From Natronomonas salsuginis (GTDB taxonomy: Archaea > Halobacteriota > Halobacteria > Halobacteriales > Haloarculaceae), in the NCBI RefSeq assembly GCF_005239135.1, contig NZ_QKNX01000001.1, positions 434,001 to 498,000 of the forward strand: a stretch of 64,000 nt of DNA. The letters run 5' to 3'. This document shows, piece after piece, positions 6,756 through 17,152 of this stretch; the stretch's first letter is position 1; the number at the start of each line of letters is the position of its first letter. The notes below the pieces were generated by a model. The model had not been told where the DNA came from. It made no database searches and was given only the letters and a program-made list of their open reading frames with translations. Position numbers and translations under genes: made by a program.

Positions 6756-9341
6756 GTGCCTATTCAGCGCGCCAAGCCGGTCGAAAGTCTCTACAAGGAT
6801 GTCGCAGATTACGATTTAGTCCTCACCCCGGACGCGCCGCTGGCGAGTGCGATCAACCGTCGGGTAGACGTCCCGCAGTTCGGGACGTTTGCGACAACGC
6901 CGCGACGGCTCGCGGCAGGTCGGCGAGAACAAGCCGAAGACCGGAGCGCGTTTCTCGAAGTCATCGACTGCACTGACCACGACTGGAAATCAATCAGTTA
7001 CGCCATCGGGAACGTTCTGCAGTGTTGGGAGCACCAGGGAACCATCGAATCGATACTCGAACACGACAGTTATGTCGACGAAGAGACCGGTGACGTCGTC
7101 GAGATTATGGCGGAGCTCCAGTCGACATCGAGGTCGCTGACGGAGTACACTATCGACGCGGAGTCGCTCGCAGTCATCGGAGAACAACAGTTGACGACAC
7201 TGGAGCGAGCGATCCTCCCCAAGGAGTACGACCAGGTAGACCTCTTCACGACCGATACGTTCGACTATCCGTCGTTCAACATCTTCGACTCGTCTGCCGA
7301 CATCGTCGATGCGATTCTCGACACCGTCACCGCCACGACAGCAGGTAATGTCGCTGTTGTGCTGGACGCCAGTAGTCGATATTCGTCGCTCATCGAAGCA
7401 GCGTTTGACACAGCCGGGATTCCCTACTACGGTGGACCGGGATTCGTCGACGAGCCCCACCATCGTGCGTTTCTCAACCTTTGTCGGACAGGGTTTCGTG
7501 GGGGCGAGACGACGGTCGGAGACGTCAAACCCGTGCTCACGCAGATGGGTATCGACGTCCCCATCGATCACGACAACAAGCGGCTCTACGAAACAGTGAT
7601 CCCGGAAACAACGTGGATTCGTGAATTCTGCCAGTCGATTACCGCACACACGTTCGCGGACGCACTCGAAGCATACGAGTCACAGACCGAGACCACTCTG
7701 ACGTCGTTCCGGGAAGAACTCGCCAGATTGGGCATAGCCGACACACCGGTCGCTGCAGACACGGTCGACGAACTCGCGTACTACCTCCAGACCTACGAGG
7801 TCCCGGTCGACCGGGAGAACGAGGGCGTGTTGCTCGCCGATGCGAAGTCCGCAGGCTACGTGGACCGACCGGTCGTGTTCCACGTCGGTCTAGACGAGGA
7901 CTGGACTCACTCTCCGCCACAGCGGCCGTGGGTCGACACCGCGGGACAGTTCCAGCGGTATCTCGACCAGTTCCAGCTTCTGATCCAGAGTGGCGTCGAG
8001 CAGTACTATCTCGTCCAGGACACGCAGGGCGGCCAGCCGGTCACCCCGTGTCTGTACTTCGGCGAACTACTGGACGATGACTATGACCAGTTCAGCGATC
8101 TCGATGCTGTCTCCCACCGCAGGCCAGTCGTCGACGGAGAGACGGGGTTCCAGAAAGAGGAGACCGACGTCGAGGCCGAGACAGTCGAAGCGATCAGCCA
8201 GTCGAGTCTCAACAGTTACGTCAACAGTCCACGGGACTACTTCTTCAGCCGATTGGTCGACGGCCCCGACAAGGATTACTTCACCGAGGGGAACCTGTTC
8301 CACGACTTCGCCGAGTTCTACGTGAACCATCCGGACGTCGTTGACGCCGATGCTCTCGTGGACGTGGTAGACGTCATGGTCGAGGAAGCGCGGCCACTGT
8401 TCGCGGGGACCGACGAGCCGTTGCGCCGCCGGACCTACCTGATCGGCCTTGAGACGATCGTCGAGTATCTCGATGCCCGTGGTCCCGAGGCTCAGGACTT
8501 TCTGACGCCAGCGTCCGGGTGGGGGCGGAATTTCTTCGCGGAGTACTTCGACGAACCAATCGATTCACCACTCACGGAACGCTGGTTCGACAACACGTCA
8601 CTCGGCATCAAGGGCAAGATCGACCTCGTCAGAGCGCCGGACCACCTGCTCGATTTCAAGAGCGGTCGGAAAAAATCACGGCACAAAGTCGTTCAACAGG
8701 CCGCGATCGATCCGCCAAACGATACGCCGAATTTTCAGGCTGCGCTGTACCTCTGCCACTACCGGACGAAACACCCTGACGAACCGATCGCATTCACCTT
8801 CTTTCACTTTCTGGAAACGCTGGACGACGTCATCACCGGCGACGCCGACCTCGACGATACGCTCACGACTGTCCGGTACTATCCGTGGACCTTCGACGAA
8901 CACGTCGGGTCGCGGGAGGCCTACGACACGTTACTCGACGGGTACAACGACTGCGTGGCCACGTTCGAGGACTTGGGATTCGAGGCGTACACGGAGATCA
9001 TGGGGGGACTGTCGTTCCCCGACACGACCGAGAAAGCGGAACTCCGGGAGTCGGACTTCGCCGCCCGGTTCACCGCGGCCGTCGACGACCGGACAGGCGA
9101 CGACATCAACGCGGAGAAGGGTTGTGACCAGGCAATCCGCGAGCTCAACGGGGTTCGCAAGAAGTCGTTCTTCCGGGAGGATCTTGACGCGATCGAGCGG
9201 TTCGTCGACAACCGGATCGAAGAGCTGAACAGCTATCGGCGCGGTGACGACCGGTTCCCGGTCGAGGGCATCGGCGGTGAACCGAACTACCGTCGCATCG
9301 ACCACCGCGACCTGCTTCTGGAGGGGACTAGCGATGACTGA
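6756..9341 (+). CDS. AddB-like PD-(D/E)XK nuclease subunit
   Basis: 861 residues from a GTG start with a short purine-rich stretch (gagaggtg) around it. The N-terminal 550 residues have the look of a decayed helicase as in AddB (DLVLTPDAPLASAINRR strand, VVLDASSRYSSLIEAAF, later VFHVGLDEDW). The C-terminal nuclease of the RecB type is clear: GIKGKIDLVRAP (about 621) followed by LLDFKSGRKKS (about 634) and FQAALYLCHY, i.e. the D…D-x-K…Q…Y series. It is shorter than Bacillus AddB, and I do not see the four-cysteine iron-sulphur cluster clearly. Its end overlaps the start of the AddA-like gene by eight bases, so the two are very probably one complex that unwinds and degrades DNA ends. Confidence 0.8.
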   Translation: MPIQRAKPVESLYKDVADYDLVLTPDAPLASAINRRVDVPQFGTFATTPRRLAAGRREQAEDRSAFLEVIDCTDHDWKSISYAIGNVLQCWEHQGTIESILEHDSYVDEETGDVVEIMAELQSTSRSLTEYTIDAESLAVIGEQQLTTLERAILPKEYDQVDLFTTDTFDYPSFNIFDSSADIVDAILDTVTATTAGNVAVVLDASSRYSSLIEAAFDTAGIPYYGGPGFVDEPHHRAFLNLCRTGFRGGETTVGDVKPVLTQMGIDVPIDHDNKRLYETVIPETTWIREFCQSITAHTFADALEAYESQTETTLTSFREELARLGIADTPVAADTVDELAYYLQTYEVPVDRENEGVLLADAKSAGYVDRPVVFHVGLDEDWTHSPPQRPWVDTAGQFQRYLDQFQLLIQSGVEQYYLVQDTQGGQPVTPCLYFGELLDDDYDQFSDLDAVSHRRPVVDGETGFQKEETDVEAETVEAISQSSLNSYVNSPRDYFFSRLVDGPDKDYFTEGNLFHDFAEFYVNHPDVVDADALVDVVDVMVEEARPLFAGTDEPLRRRTYLIGLETIVEYLDARGPEAQDFLTPASGWGRNFFAEYFDEPIDSPLTERWFDNTSLGIKGKIDLVRAPDHLLDFKSGRKKSRHKVVQQAAIDPPNDTPNFQAALYLCHYRTKHPDEPIAFTFFHFLETLDDVITGDADLDDTLTTVRYYPWTFDEHVGSREAYDTLLDGYNDCVATFEDLGFEAYTEIMGGLSFPDTTEKAELRESDFAARFTAAVDDRTGDDINAEKGCDQAIRELNGVRKKSFFREDLDAIERFVDNRIEELNSYRRGDDRFPVEGIGGEPNYRRIDHRDLLLEGTSDD

Positions 9342-12222
9342 ACCGACGCCCAATCCTGCCCAACAGCAACTCATCGAGAACACTGACGGCATCTACGTCG
9401 TCGACGCCGGTGCCGGGACCGGGAAAACATTCGCTATCACGCATCGATACGCGGAGATCGTCGATCAACCGGCGGTCGAACCCGAGGACGTCCTACTCGT
9501 GACGTTCACGCGGAGTGCAGCGACCGAGATGAAAGAACGCATAGTCGACCACTCCACATACTCCCTGCGGGAACTTGCCGACGGATCTATCCAGACCTTT
9601 CATTCACACTGTTTCGACATCCTGCAGGAGCACGGGTATCGAGCACCGACACACCTCGGACTGGACGAGCGGATCACTGGCTCGACACGCGTCGTCGAGG
9701 ACGAACTCGTCGAGAACGAACTGTTCCGCGAGTTCATCGACCAGTTCCGCGACACCCACCCCGGGTACGCCGACGTATTCCGCGCTTTGTCTGCCCCGCT
9801 CGAACTACTCGATGTTGTGTCTGAACTCGCGTCCAAGGGCGTCTTCCCGACAACCGAAGGGTGGTACCGAGACGGCGAAACTGCCCTCGACGGTGACTTC
9901 GACGCGTTCAAATCGCTCTTCGACGACGTCAACCAACCACGCAACGACGGCCGCAAACAGTCCCGACTCCGAAGCAAACTCAATCGCTACGGGCGCAACA
10001 AGACGTACCTCCCCGAAGCACCGGCCAAAGCGGAGTTGCGAGGCGACGGCACAAAACAGGTCCCTGCGCGAGTCACCGAACTGGTCTTTGACGAAGACCG
10101 GGAGGGCCTCAAGGCGTTCATCCACGACGTCTACATCGAATACCTCGACTTCGCGCTCGGTCGTAACTATCTGACGTTCGGATTCCTCCAGTTGTTCGCG
10201 TTCGTCCTGTTATGCGAGGACGACGTGCTCCGGGAACGCGTGGCGTACGACTACGTGATGGTCGACGAGTTCCAGGATACGAGTGAGATCCAGTTCAAAC
10301 TCGCACTCTTGCTTGCAGGGACTGACAACATCTGCGTCGTGGGCGACTGGAAACAGAGCATCTACTCTTTCCAGTACGCCGACGTCGACAACATCCGCGA
10401 ATTTGAAGCACGTCTCGATCGGTTTACCGATGACCTCGACGAGGAACGCGAGCGCATCCAGTTTGAGGTGGACGAGATCGAACGGATCGAGCTGACCGAG
10501 AATTACCGGTCGACACAGACTGTACTTGATTTCTCCGAGGAAGCGCTCGTCGTCCCCGCTACCGATCGAGACGACGTTGACGACTCAGTGCTGAATGACG
10601 TTGTCTCGCTCTCTTCCAACGCTACGTTCGACAACACCACCATCGAAGGGGTGCACGATCCCGACGAACACGAGGCCGTCCTCTCGACGATCCAGGATGT
10701 CGTCGGGAACGAGGAGTATGCCGTAGAAGATGAAGACGGTCACCAGCGGACGCCGACGTACGGCGACATTGCTATCCTCACGCGAACGCGGGATTTCGGT
10801 CGGGAACTGTTGACCGTCGCCGACGAGTACGACTTCCCGATGGCCTACGACGGAGGGATAGAACTGTTCAGAACTGACCAGGCGAAATTGCTGCTCGCCT
10901 GGCTCCGAATCCTCGAAGCGGATGCTGACAGGGGATGGGCGGTCGTCCTTGAACAAGCAGGCTATGTGCTCGACGAAATCGACCACATCCTTAATACGGG
11001 TGACTACCCTGCGAATATAGCCACATTTCGTGACGAGCTCGACGAGCGAGCTGCGGTCGGGGCAGTGGCCAGAGCGGTGTTTGACCGTTACGGGTTCAGC
11101 GGCGAATACGCTGACGTCATCTTGCACACGATCCAGTCGGTCCACGAGTCCTCGACGCTCACCCGTGGCGACCTGATTCGGTTCATCGAGCGCGGCATCG
11201 AGAATGGCAGCACCCACGACGTGTTCACGAGCGCCGGTGTCGACTCGGTCACGGTTCAGACGATCCATTCGGCGAAGGGGCTGGAGTACCCGATCGTCGT
11301 TCTTGCGAATATGAACAGCGGGAAGTTCCCGCCCAACGGCGGCGGGTCGAGTGTCATCCAGTACTCTGAGCCGGTCGGACTCCGCCAGCGCAAGCAGTAC
11401 GCCACTGTGGCCGAGCATCCACACGTCTACGACAACTGGCGTCACGACGTCGTCCGTCACTGCCTCTCTCGTGACAACGACGAGGAACGACGTCTCCTCT
11501 ACGTCGCCATCACGCGAGCCGAGAGCCACGTGCTGTTCACTGGCGGCGAGGATCCAAACACGTTCTTCGAGGAACTTCCCTGCCCCACACGCGAAGCTGA
11601 CCCGACAGTTGAAACAGTAGATCGAACCGCGACAGCCCAAACCCAACTCCCGTTTTCAATCGTCCAGCCGGACGGCCCGACAGGCCACACGCCACACACC
11701 CTTATGGACAGCAACGTGTTCGCCAACGATGGTACAGAGACCGAGGCAGTCGAGTTCCGTGGTCGGGACTTTGGCTCACGAATCCATGACTTCGCAGAGG
11801 CCTATGCACTCGGCGAGGACGTCACGCCGGCGATTGACGACGCCGACGACGAGCGACACGTCAAAGCATTTCTCGACAGTCTCCCGGGCGAGCTTCACGT
11901 CGAGGAACGAGCCGTACTCCCCTTGGAGGTAGACGATGAGCGCGTAACGATCTCAGGCATCGTTGACCTCGTCCACGAAACACCCACGGAGATAGAGATC
12001 ATTGACTTCAAAACCGACCGGACAAGGCGCGGCCAACCAGAGTATCGAAAGCAACTCAGCGCCTACTATCACGTCCTATTGGAGTGTTTCCCGGACAAGA
12101 CCGTGACCACGAGTCTCTTCTACACGGCGGAAGGCGAGCGAGAGTTTATCGAACCGCTTTCACAGGATCGACTACGGGACCTCGTAAGAAGCGTCTCTAT
12201 GAGGGAGCAGGAGCGAAACTGA
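9334..12222 (+). CDS. AddA-like UvrD/RecB helicase-nuclease
   Basis: 962 residues from ATG 9334, which overlaps the upstream stop (ATGACTGA). All superfamily 1A helicase motifs are present: Walker A DAGAGTGKTFAI (about 25-36), TFTRSAATEMK, DEFQDTSE (motif II), VVGDWKQSIYSFQ (III), LTENYRST (IV), QTIHSAKGLEYP (V) and YVAITRAESH (VI). The C-terminal RecB-family nuclease shows ISGIVDLVHE and EIIDFKTDR (D…D-x-K), then QLSAYYHVL. Together with the upstream subunit this resembles AddAB/RecBCD-type end-processing enzymes, but its coupling to CARF-like and PIN-like genes suggests a defence rather than housekeeping role. An upstream extension of the frame (to 9244) overlaps the AddB-like gene and is rejected. 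Confidence 0.9.
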   Translation: MTEPTPNPAQQQLIENTDGIYVVDAGAGTGKTFAITHRYAEIVDQPAVEPEDVLLVTFTRSAATEMKERIVDHSTYSLRELADGSIQTFHSHCFDILQEHGYRAPTHLGLDERITGSTRVVEDELVENELFREFIDQFRDTHPGYADVFRALSAPLELLDVVSELASKGVFPTTEGWYRDGETALDGDFDAFKSLFDDVNQPRNDGRKQSRLRSKLNRYGRNKTYLPEAPAKAELRGDGTKQVPARVTELVFDEDREGLKAFIHDVYIEYLDFALGRNYLTFGFLQLFAFVLLCEDDVLRERVAYDYVMVDEFQDTSEIQFKLALLLAGTDNICVVGDWKQSIYSFQYADVDNIREFEARLDRFTDDLDEERERIQFEVDEIERIELTENYRSTQTVLDFSEEALVVPATDRDDVDDSVLNDVVSLSSNATFDNTTIEGVHDPDEHEAVLSTIQDVVGNEEYAVEDEDGHQRTPTYGDIAILTRTRDFGRELLTVADEYDFPMAYDGGIELFRTDQAKLLLAWLRILEADADRGWAVVLEQAGYVLDEIDHILNTGDYPANIATFRDELDERAAVGAVARAVFDRYGFSGEYADVILHTIQSVHESSTLTRGDLIRFIERGIENGSTHDVFTSAGVDSVTVQTIHSAKGLEYPIVVLANMNSGKFPPNGGGSSVIQYSEPVGLRQRKQYATVAEHPHVYDNWRHDVVRHCLSRDNDEERRLLYVAITRAESHVLFTGGEDPNTFFEELPCPTREADPTVETVDRTATAQTQLPFSIVQPDGPTGHTPHTLMDSNVFANDGTETEAVEFRGRDFGSRIHDFAEAYALGEDVTPAIDDADDERHVKAFLDSLPGELHVEERAVLPLEVDDERVTISGIVDLVHETPTEIEIIDFKTDRTRRGQPEYRKQLSAYYHVLLECFPDKTVTTSLFYTAEGEREFIEPLSQDRLRDLVRSVSMREQERN

Positions 12223-12363
12223 TGCTTTCGGAATCTAATCTCTACGATCGCTGGCGAAATCGGCGGGGTGATTTCTGCTTGTGAACAGCACTGGTTACAG
12301 CATGCTCATCAACGGAGAGAGGACAGTACAACTTCTGATTAAAATCCGCTAAGGGCTCTTTCC

Positions 12364-13641
12364 CTATTGGATCAGGTCTTCGAGGTGGCCAGAAAGAGTG
12401 GTTTTGAAGTCCTCAACAAACTCACGATAATCTCTATCCCCTTCAGCTGTGGGCAGTTCTACCAGTCGGAGAGAGTGGGTATCTTGGATAGTGTATTCAG
12501 TCTCGATGGACTGGTATTGAGACGGATAGACGAGGATCCCGGGCACGTCGTCTGCAAGCTGATAGGCAGTCAGTTGGTACAGATCGGCTTGGTTCGGTGA
12601 GCCGGTTTTCCACTTTGCGTCACCGACGAAGACGACCTCGTCCGTGTGGTTTCGAATCACAAAATCCGGGCGCATTCGAACCGGGAACTTCCCACCTGTG
12701 ACCAATCCACGCACCTTACCTTGACCCCTCACTCGAAGCCCGTCCATATCCTGTATTGCCTCTCGCGCAGCACGTTCTACAACAGCTTCGAAGATCCGGT
12801 TCATATCTATCAGGACTGCAAGGGTTGGACGCGTTCCGCTTTGGAAATCGTCTATGTAAATCCCGTTAATAATCAATTCGGCATATCGGAGTGCATCTTC
12901 GTAGTGGTCGTTAAGCCGTGTGAGCTCGATCTGATCCAGTTGATGTGGTTGGACCGGAACGAGGGTTACTCGTCGCCGGAATCGGGTTACATGCTGTTGG
13001 AGTTCACGGCGTAGACCGTTGCTCTGGACTAGACTTGCCAGTATCCTCGTAGCATATAACACGGCACGGTTCTCCACTGTATCAGCGGTCAACTCGTCGT
13101 AGTCGCACTCGAACTCCATCCCCGTTGGTCCCTGGCGTTGCAATTGACGCTGTAAATTTAATCGGCCACGAAGATGCTCCTCTGTTTCCTGGACATGGCG
13201 ATAACCGGTATGGAGGCCTGACCGCCAAATTGTCTCCAACTCTTCCAAATATAAGGTTGCAAGTGCATCCACGAATCGCCGTCCCGCCACGACACTGCTT
13301 TGGGAGTCCAGCGGGGGTGCGGCAACCCCGCGGGCATACCTGTAAAGATGAAGAAGGTTCGTCCCGGCTGCTTTTGGTCGGACTTCCACCGTCGGACCGT
13401 CCGGAAGCGAGAATATGCCCACGTAATGCGTACTCCCGAGAATAACTGACCCGTCAGCGGTGTAATTATAATTGAGCCGAGTACGCTGTTTGTTAATTTC
13501 TGACTCGATCATCTCGATGTCACGATCTGTCAAATCGAGTGGCTCCGATTCACTCCATTCAGACATCGTTAAGTCCGTCTGGAGGGGCTCCGCAGAGTGA
13601 TCTGTCTCAGCGTCCGGGTCGGTACGTCGGTCAATGCTCAT
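12364..13641 (-). CDS. mcrC: McrC-family PD-(D/E)XK subunit
   Basis: 425 residues. The N-terminal half has the McrC pattern (GSTHYVGIFSLPDGPTVEVR, then LLHLYRYARG…), and residues about 330-352 carry the nuclease core MRPDFVIRNHTDE…VFVGDAKWK (D…D-x-K). McrC supplies the cutting activity of McrBC, a GTP-driven restriction enzyme of modified DNA, and acts only with McrB. Start 13641 is supported by a Shine-Dalgarno-like ggaggtcc eight bases ahead; it lies 18 bases after the McrB stop, so the pair is one operon. The first 25 residues are acidic and disordered. Catalytic residues are intact. Confidence 0.87.
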   Translation of the reverse strand: MSIDRRTDPDAETDHSAEPLQTDLTMSEWSESEPLDLTDRDIEMIESEINKQRTRLNYNYTADGSVILGSTHYVGIFSLPDGPTVEVRPKAAGTNLLHLYRYARGVAAPPLDSQSSVVAGRRFVDALATLYLEELETIWRSGLHTGYRHVQETEEHLRGRLNLQRQLQRQGPTGMEFECDYDELTADTVENRAVLYATRILASLVQSNGLRRELQQHVTRFRRRVTLVPVQPHQLDQIELTRLNDHYEDALRYAELIINGIYIDDFQSGTRPTLAVLIDMNRIFEAVVERAAREAIQDMDGLRVRGQGKVRGLVTGGKFPVRMRPDFVIRNHTDEVVFVGDAKWKTGSPNQADLYQLTAYQLADDVPGILVYPSQYQSIETEYTIQDTHSLRLVELPTAEGDRDYREFVEDFKTTLSGHLEDLIQ

Positions 13642-13659
13642 GAGTAGGACCTCCGCGTG

Positions 13660-16600
13660 TCAGTCATCACTCTCAACTTTACGGCCCTGTGTCTCGGTGT
13701 ACAGCGAGTGGGTGATCTCGACCAGGTCCACGACATCGTCGATTGCTTTCTGGAACAGTTCTGAGCCGCGTAATTCTTCCACGATACGCGGTCCCTCACC
13801 ACGATCGACATCCTCGATATCATATTCTTTCGTTACTACGCGGTATGTCGTCGCAGAGTCCTCCGGAGGTCGGACATCGAACCCCTCCTCTTCGAATTGA
13901 CCCGCGTTTTGGGTGATGAAGTCGAAGTGTTGGTCGTCCTCTCCTTTTGTGTGCAACCGGACAGCAAGCGATCCGCTCCGTTCCGGTGCAGGCTTAAACA
14001 GATACGTTATCTCCTCAGGGTGATCCGGGTGTTGAGACGTGAATTCCAGTGCGCGACGATCGTATTCCGTTGACGATACTTCCGACACGACATCTGCGTG
14101 GAGCATGTCTTTGATCCGTGGGAATATTTCGGACTGCGCCGCCTCTAGGGCACCGGGATACGTCGAGTACGATTCCGATTCGCCCTCCGAGGACGACGCA
14201 ATCTGTAACGACCCTTCTGGTTCAACGTCTGTTAGAGTAGCCAACGCTTCAACCAAATCGAAAGCATCAAAGTCACGAATGCGTTCCCGCTCCCAATCCA
14301 AGAGTTCGGTTCCAGCACCGTGAAAGATGTCTTGTCGGATTCGTTCGAACTGCCCGAAATAATACTCGTCTAAGAGCGGCAAGATGTCATACTTCCATGC
14401 GTCCACCGCCTCCTGAGGCCCGGAGACACCAAGTAGATATGAATGCCCGATTTGCTTTCCTTTGCCTAAGTCAGGCGCATCCAGAATCGCCTCATTCACA
14501 GTGTGTAGGGCTTTGATCGATAAGGCTTGAAGAACTGTGTCCAAGTCTTGATTGGACGATGCAGCCGTCTCTGCGGCTTTTTCGCCTCCAAACCCATACT
14601 CGTCGTATAGCACTTCATAATCTGGTGGGAAAGCGATAAACCGGAATCGACGTCGAAGCGCCGCATCAACCAAGGCAATCGAGCGATCCGCAGTGTTCAT
14701 CGTCCCAATTACGTAGATATTCGGTGGAACAGTGAACTCAGTTTTTGAGTGTGGGAGCGTCACCACCGTTTCATTCTCTGCGCCGAGGCGTTTGTCATTC
14801 TCTAGTAACGTGATCGTCTCTCCGAAAATCTGAGCGAGGTTCCCACGGTTGATCTCGTCAATGATTAAGACGTATGGCTTCGCATCGGCCCCGGCATCTT
14901 GATACGCTGACCGAGCCCGGTCACAAATTCGCTTGAATACACCGCTTTTGATTTTGTATTCGACACCTCCATTTGATTTCTCAGCGGTCAACCCTTCGAT
15001 GAAATCCTCGTAGGTGAACGACGGATGGAACGTGACAGTTTCTAATTGTGACTCTGTCGGATGCTCGGTTTCCTTGGAAAGCCACCATCGCGCAAACCGC
15101 TGCGCTGTGTACGTTTTCCCCGTGCCTGGCGGGCCGTGAAACACGAGCTGATGGGCTTGCTTGAGTTGCCGCTCGATTCGTTCGGCATCAGCCGGCCGAG
15201 TCGGCGAAGCGGCGAGTGGTTCCGGCGTGTCTTCACCGAATCCACCGTCGAGGATCCCTGCCATTTGAACTTGGTCAAAATTGGGGCTTTCAACCCCGGC
15301 TTGTGATTGCAACTCACGAAGCAACACCACGAACAGCGTTTGGGCTCTCGTTAGAGGCGGCACCCACCCTGATCCGAGTTCCTCAGACTGCTCTTCCAAA
15401 CGGGTTTCATTATTTCTATACAATTCAAGGATCCGCCGCACCGTCGACACATCCCCCGACGCAATGTCTCCCTCACCGAGGTCATTCCGCCGGAACACCT
15501 CCGTCCACTCACGGACCACCGAACCAAGGATAATTTCCCCAACCCAATTCTCATTCACTCCGTCAACCGACAGCCGAGAACGAATATCCGTCACCGCCTC
15601 CTCAATCCCATCGTACTCCGCAGCCGAACCAATGGACTGCGCCTCCAGGACAGTCTTGTATAGTTCAGCTGCTGCGGAGTGCGATTCTTCCGCCGGATCC
15701 CCTTTACCGACTTTATCAATTACGTTTAACAATTGATCAATCTCATAATTCAAAGGCACTTCATATGCCGTCCCCTCAGTCACTCGTCCGACCATCTGCC
15801 CGTATTCTGATTTGAACGTATTGAACTGCTCAACGCATCCTTCATAGTCCCGCGGGCAATCATACCCGAAAAATCCCAATCCCCGCTCAGTCGACCCGTT
15901 CAGAATCGGGAACTCTTCGATGTGCAGTAACCCGAATAACTCCCATATGGTTCGCTTCGCGCCGAGTCTCTGCTCCCACGACTCATCATACTCCTCAGCT
16001 GCCCGCATCTCCCCAATCACCTCTGCTAATTCCTCTGCAGACCGTCCATACTCGTCAGTCCATTTTTGATAAATGACATCAGCAGAACCGGCTCGTTGTG
16101 CGCTGTGCATCGGATCCCACAACGCTTCAAACGTCTCACGGTCCGGTGACGACACAAATTCCGCTGCTCGATCACGAGCATCCGACGGCGTGTATTTGTC
16201 TACGAAGTCAAAGTGCCGCGCTTGACTCACTTGCCCTGCAGCAGTAACCCACTGCCGAAGAATCTCAACCTGCTCGTCCGTCAACTCCGTGTCGGTCAGA
16301 TCCTCTCGACTATTCCAAAATAAAAACATCCGCTCGATCGTCCACAAGTGAATCTCTCGTTCAGCGTGATCGTCTAGGACTGACCGAATCTCCTCATTCA
16401 ATTCCCAAAACGCAACGTAATCCTTAGCAATATCCCCGCTTGGCGTCCACTCGCCGATATCCCGTAGTGCATCCCGCATCGACCGATAATAAATCGGGTA
16501 CGTGTCTGGTTCCTGCAACTGCCAAAAGTAAGAGAGGAAATATGGAATGTACCCTGTTTGCGGGGCTTGCTGCGGATTCGCAACCCGCGCCCGTAACTCC

Positions 16601-16998
16601 TCAACGACCTCCTCCAATTGTTGTGAGTACTCCAGTGCCGTCTCACCATCTCCTGGAGCCACGAGCACCTCTCTGAGCACTCCCTGCAGATCGATGTCGT
16701 CCTCAGACTCAGCCGCTGATAGAAGCATATTGAAAAACATCCCTCCGCTCGTTCCGGAATACCCCCACAGCTTGTGTTGTCCCGACTCGCTCGCCATTTC
16801 ACTCCGAAGGTCCTCGGCCCCCATTTCTCCATCAAGAAACTCCTGCAGGAATCTGCGTCGAACCGGAAGCCGCTCTCGCCGTTCCTCATTCGCAGTCCCT
16901 AACGCAAACACTTCCCCACTATCAGACGCATACTGAAACCCTGCGTCAGCAAACGCATCCCAAACATCGCGGATTTGTCCCTCGTCCTTCAGAACCAT
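13660..16998 (-). CDS. mcrB: McrB-family AAA+ NTPase with long N-terminal region
   Basis: About 1,112 residues from ATG 16998. The C-terminal third holds an McrB-type AAA+ module: Walker A VFHGPPGTGKTYTA (about 620), Walker B VLIIDEINRGNLAQIFGE (about 709), sensor VIGTMNTADRSIAL and the arginine finger LRRRFRFIAF. The N-terminal 600 residues should bind the substrate DNA; they include QEFLDGEMGAEDLRSEMA and a repeated helical pattern I cannot assign. Start 16998 is chosen because a TATA box (17022-17029) sits 24-31 bases ahead, as in leaderless messages; an in-frame ATG at 17046 lies upstream of that TATA box. It drives hydrolysis and DNA translocation in the McrBC complex with the next gene. 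Confidence 0.87.
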   Translation of the reverse strand: MVLKDEGQIRDVWDAFADAGFQYASDSGEVFALGTANEERRERLPVRRRFLQEFLDGEMGAEDLRSEMASESGQHKLWGYSGTSGGMFFNMLLSAAESEDDIDLQGVLREVLVAPGDGETALEYSQQLEEVVEELRARVANPQQAPQTGYIPYFLSYFWQLQEPDTYPIYYRSMRDALRDIGEWTPSGDIAKDYVAFWELNEEIRSVLDDHAEREIHLWTIERMFLFWNSREDLTDTELTDEQVEILRQWVTAAGQVSQARHFDFVDKYTPSDARDRAAEFVSSPDRETFEALWDPMHSAQRAGSADVIYQKWTDEYGRSAEELAEVIGEMRAAEEYDESWEQRLGAKRTIWELFGLLHIEEFPILNGSTERGLGFFGYDCPRDYEGCVEQFNTFKSEYGQMVGRVTEGTAYEVPLNYEIDQLLNVIDKVGKGDPAEESHSAAAELYKTVLEAQSIGSAAEYDGIEEAVTDIRSRLSVDGVNENWVGEIILGSVVREWTEVFRRNDLGEGDIASGDVSTVRRILELYRNNETRLEEQSEELGSGWVPPLTRAQTLFVVLLRELQSQAGVESPNFDQVQMAGILDGGFGEDTPEPLAASPTRPADAERIERQLKQAHQLVFHGPPGTGKTYTAQRFARWWLSKETEHPTESQLETVTFHPSFTYEDFIEGLTAEKSNGGVEYKIKSGVFKRICDRARSAYQDAGADAKPYVLIIDEINRGNLAQIFGETITLLENDKRLGAENETVVTLPHSKTEFTVPPNIYVIGTMNTADRSIALVDAALRRRFRFIAFPPDYEVLYDEYGFGGEKAAETAASSNQDLDTVLQALSIKALHTVNEAILDAPDLGKGKQIGHSYLLGVSGPQEAVDAWKYDILPLLDEYYFGQFERIRQDIFHGAGTELLDWERERIRDFDAFDLVEALATLTDVEPEGSLQIASSSEGESESYSTYPGALEAAQSEIFPRIKDMLHADVVSEVSSTEYDRRALEFTSQHPDHPEEITYLFKPAPERSGSLAVRLHTKGEDDQHFDFITQNAGQFEEEGFDVRPPEDSATTYRVVTKEYDIEDVDRGEGPRIVEELRGSELFQKAIDDVVDLVEITHSLYTETQGRKVESDD

Positions 16999-17021
16999 AG
17001 ACTCACAACTATCTGGTAATC

Positions 17022-17029
17022 GTATAAAA
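17022..17029 (-). promoter_or_regulatory. TATA box for mcrB-mcrC operon
   Basis: On the minus strand, ttttatac lies 24-31 bases ahead of the ATG at 16998. This is typical spacing for a leaderless haloarchaeal promoter and decides the start codon. Confidence 0.5.
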
Positions 17030-17152
17030 CCGCCGGAGCACCACATACTGTTAATTCAAGTAAGTATCGACAGTGGTAGTGACATAATACCGACCACTTG
17101 AAATACCTTTGCGAAGCCAAGCTCGACTAATTTCACCTCTGTTTAGTTATAG

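Noticed and set aside
10585-11646. Minus-strand ORF of 353 codons inside the AddA-like gene.
   Set aside because: Antisense shadow; the plus frame carries all helicase motifs.
5170-12222. CRISPR-Cas interpretation because of the CARF-like protein.
   Set aside because: No repeat-spacer array and no Cas protein anywhere in the window; AddAB-like helicases are not Cas3 or Cas4.
6728-17019. The 14-mer ttaccagatagttg ahead of both the AddB-like gene (6728-6741, plus) and mcrB (17006-17019, minus).
   Set aside because: A shared 14-mer is expected several times by chance in 64 kb searched on both strands; the positions relative to TATA and start differ.
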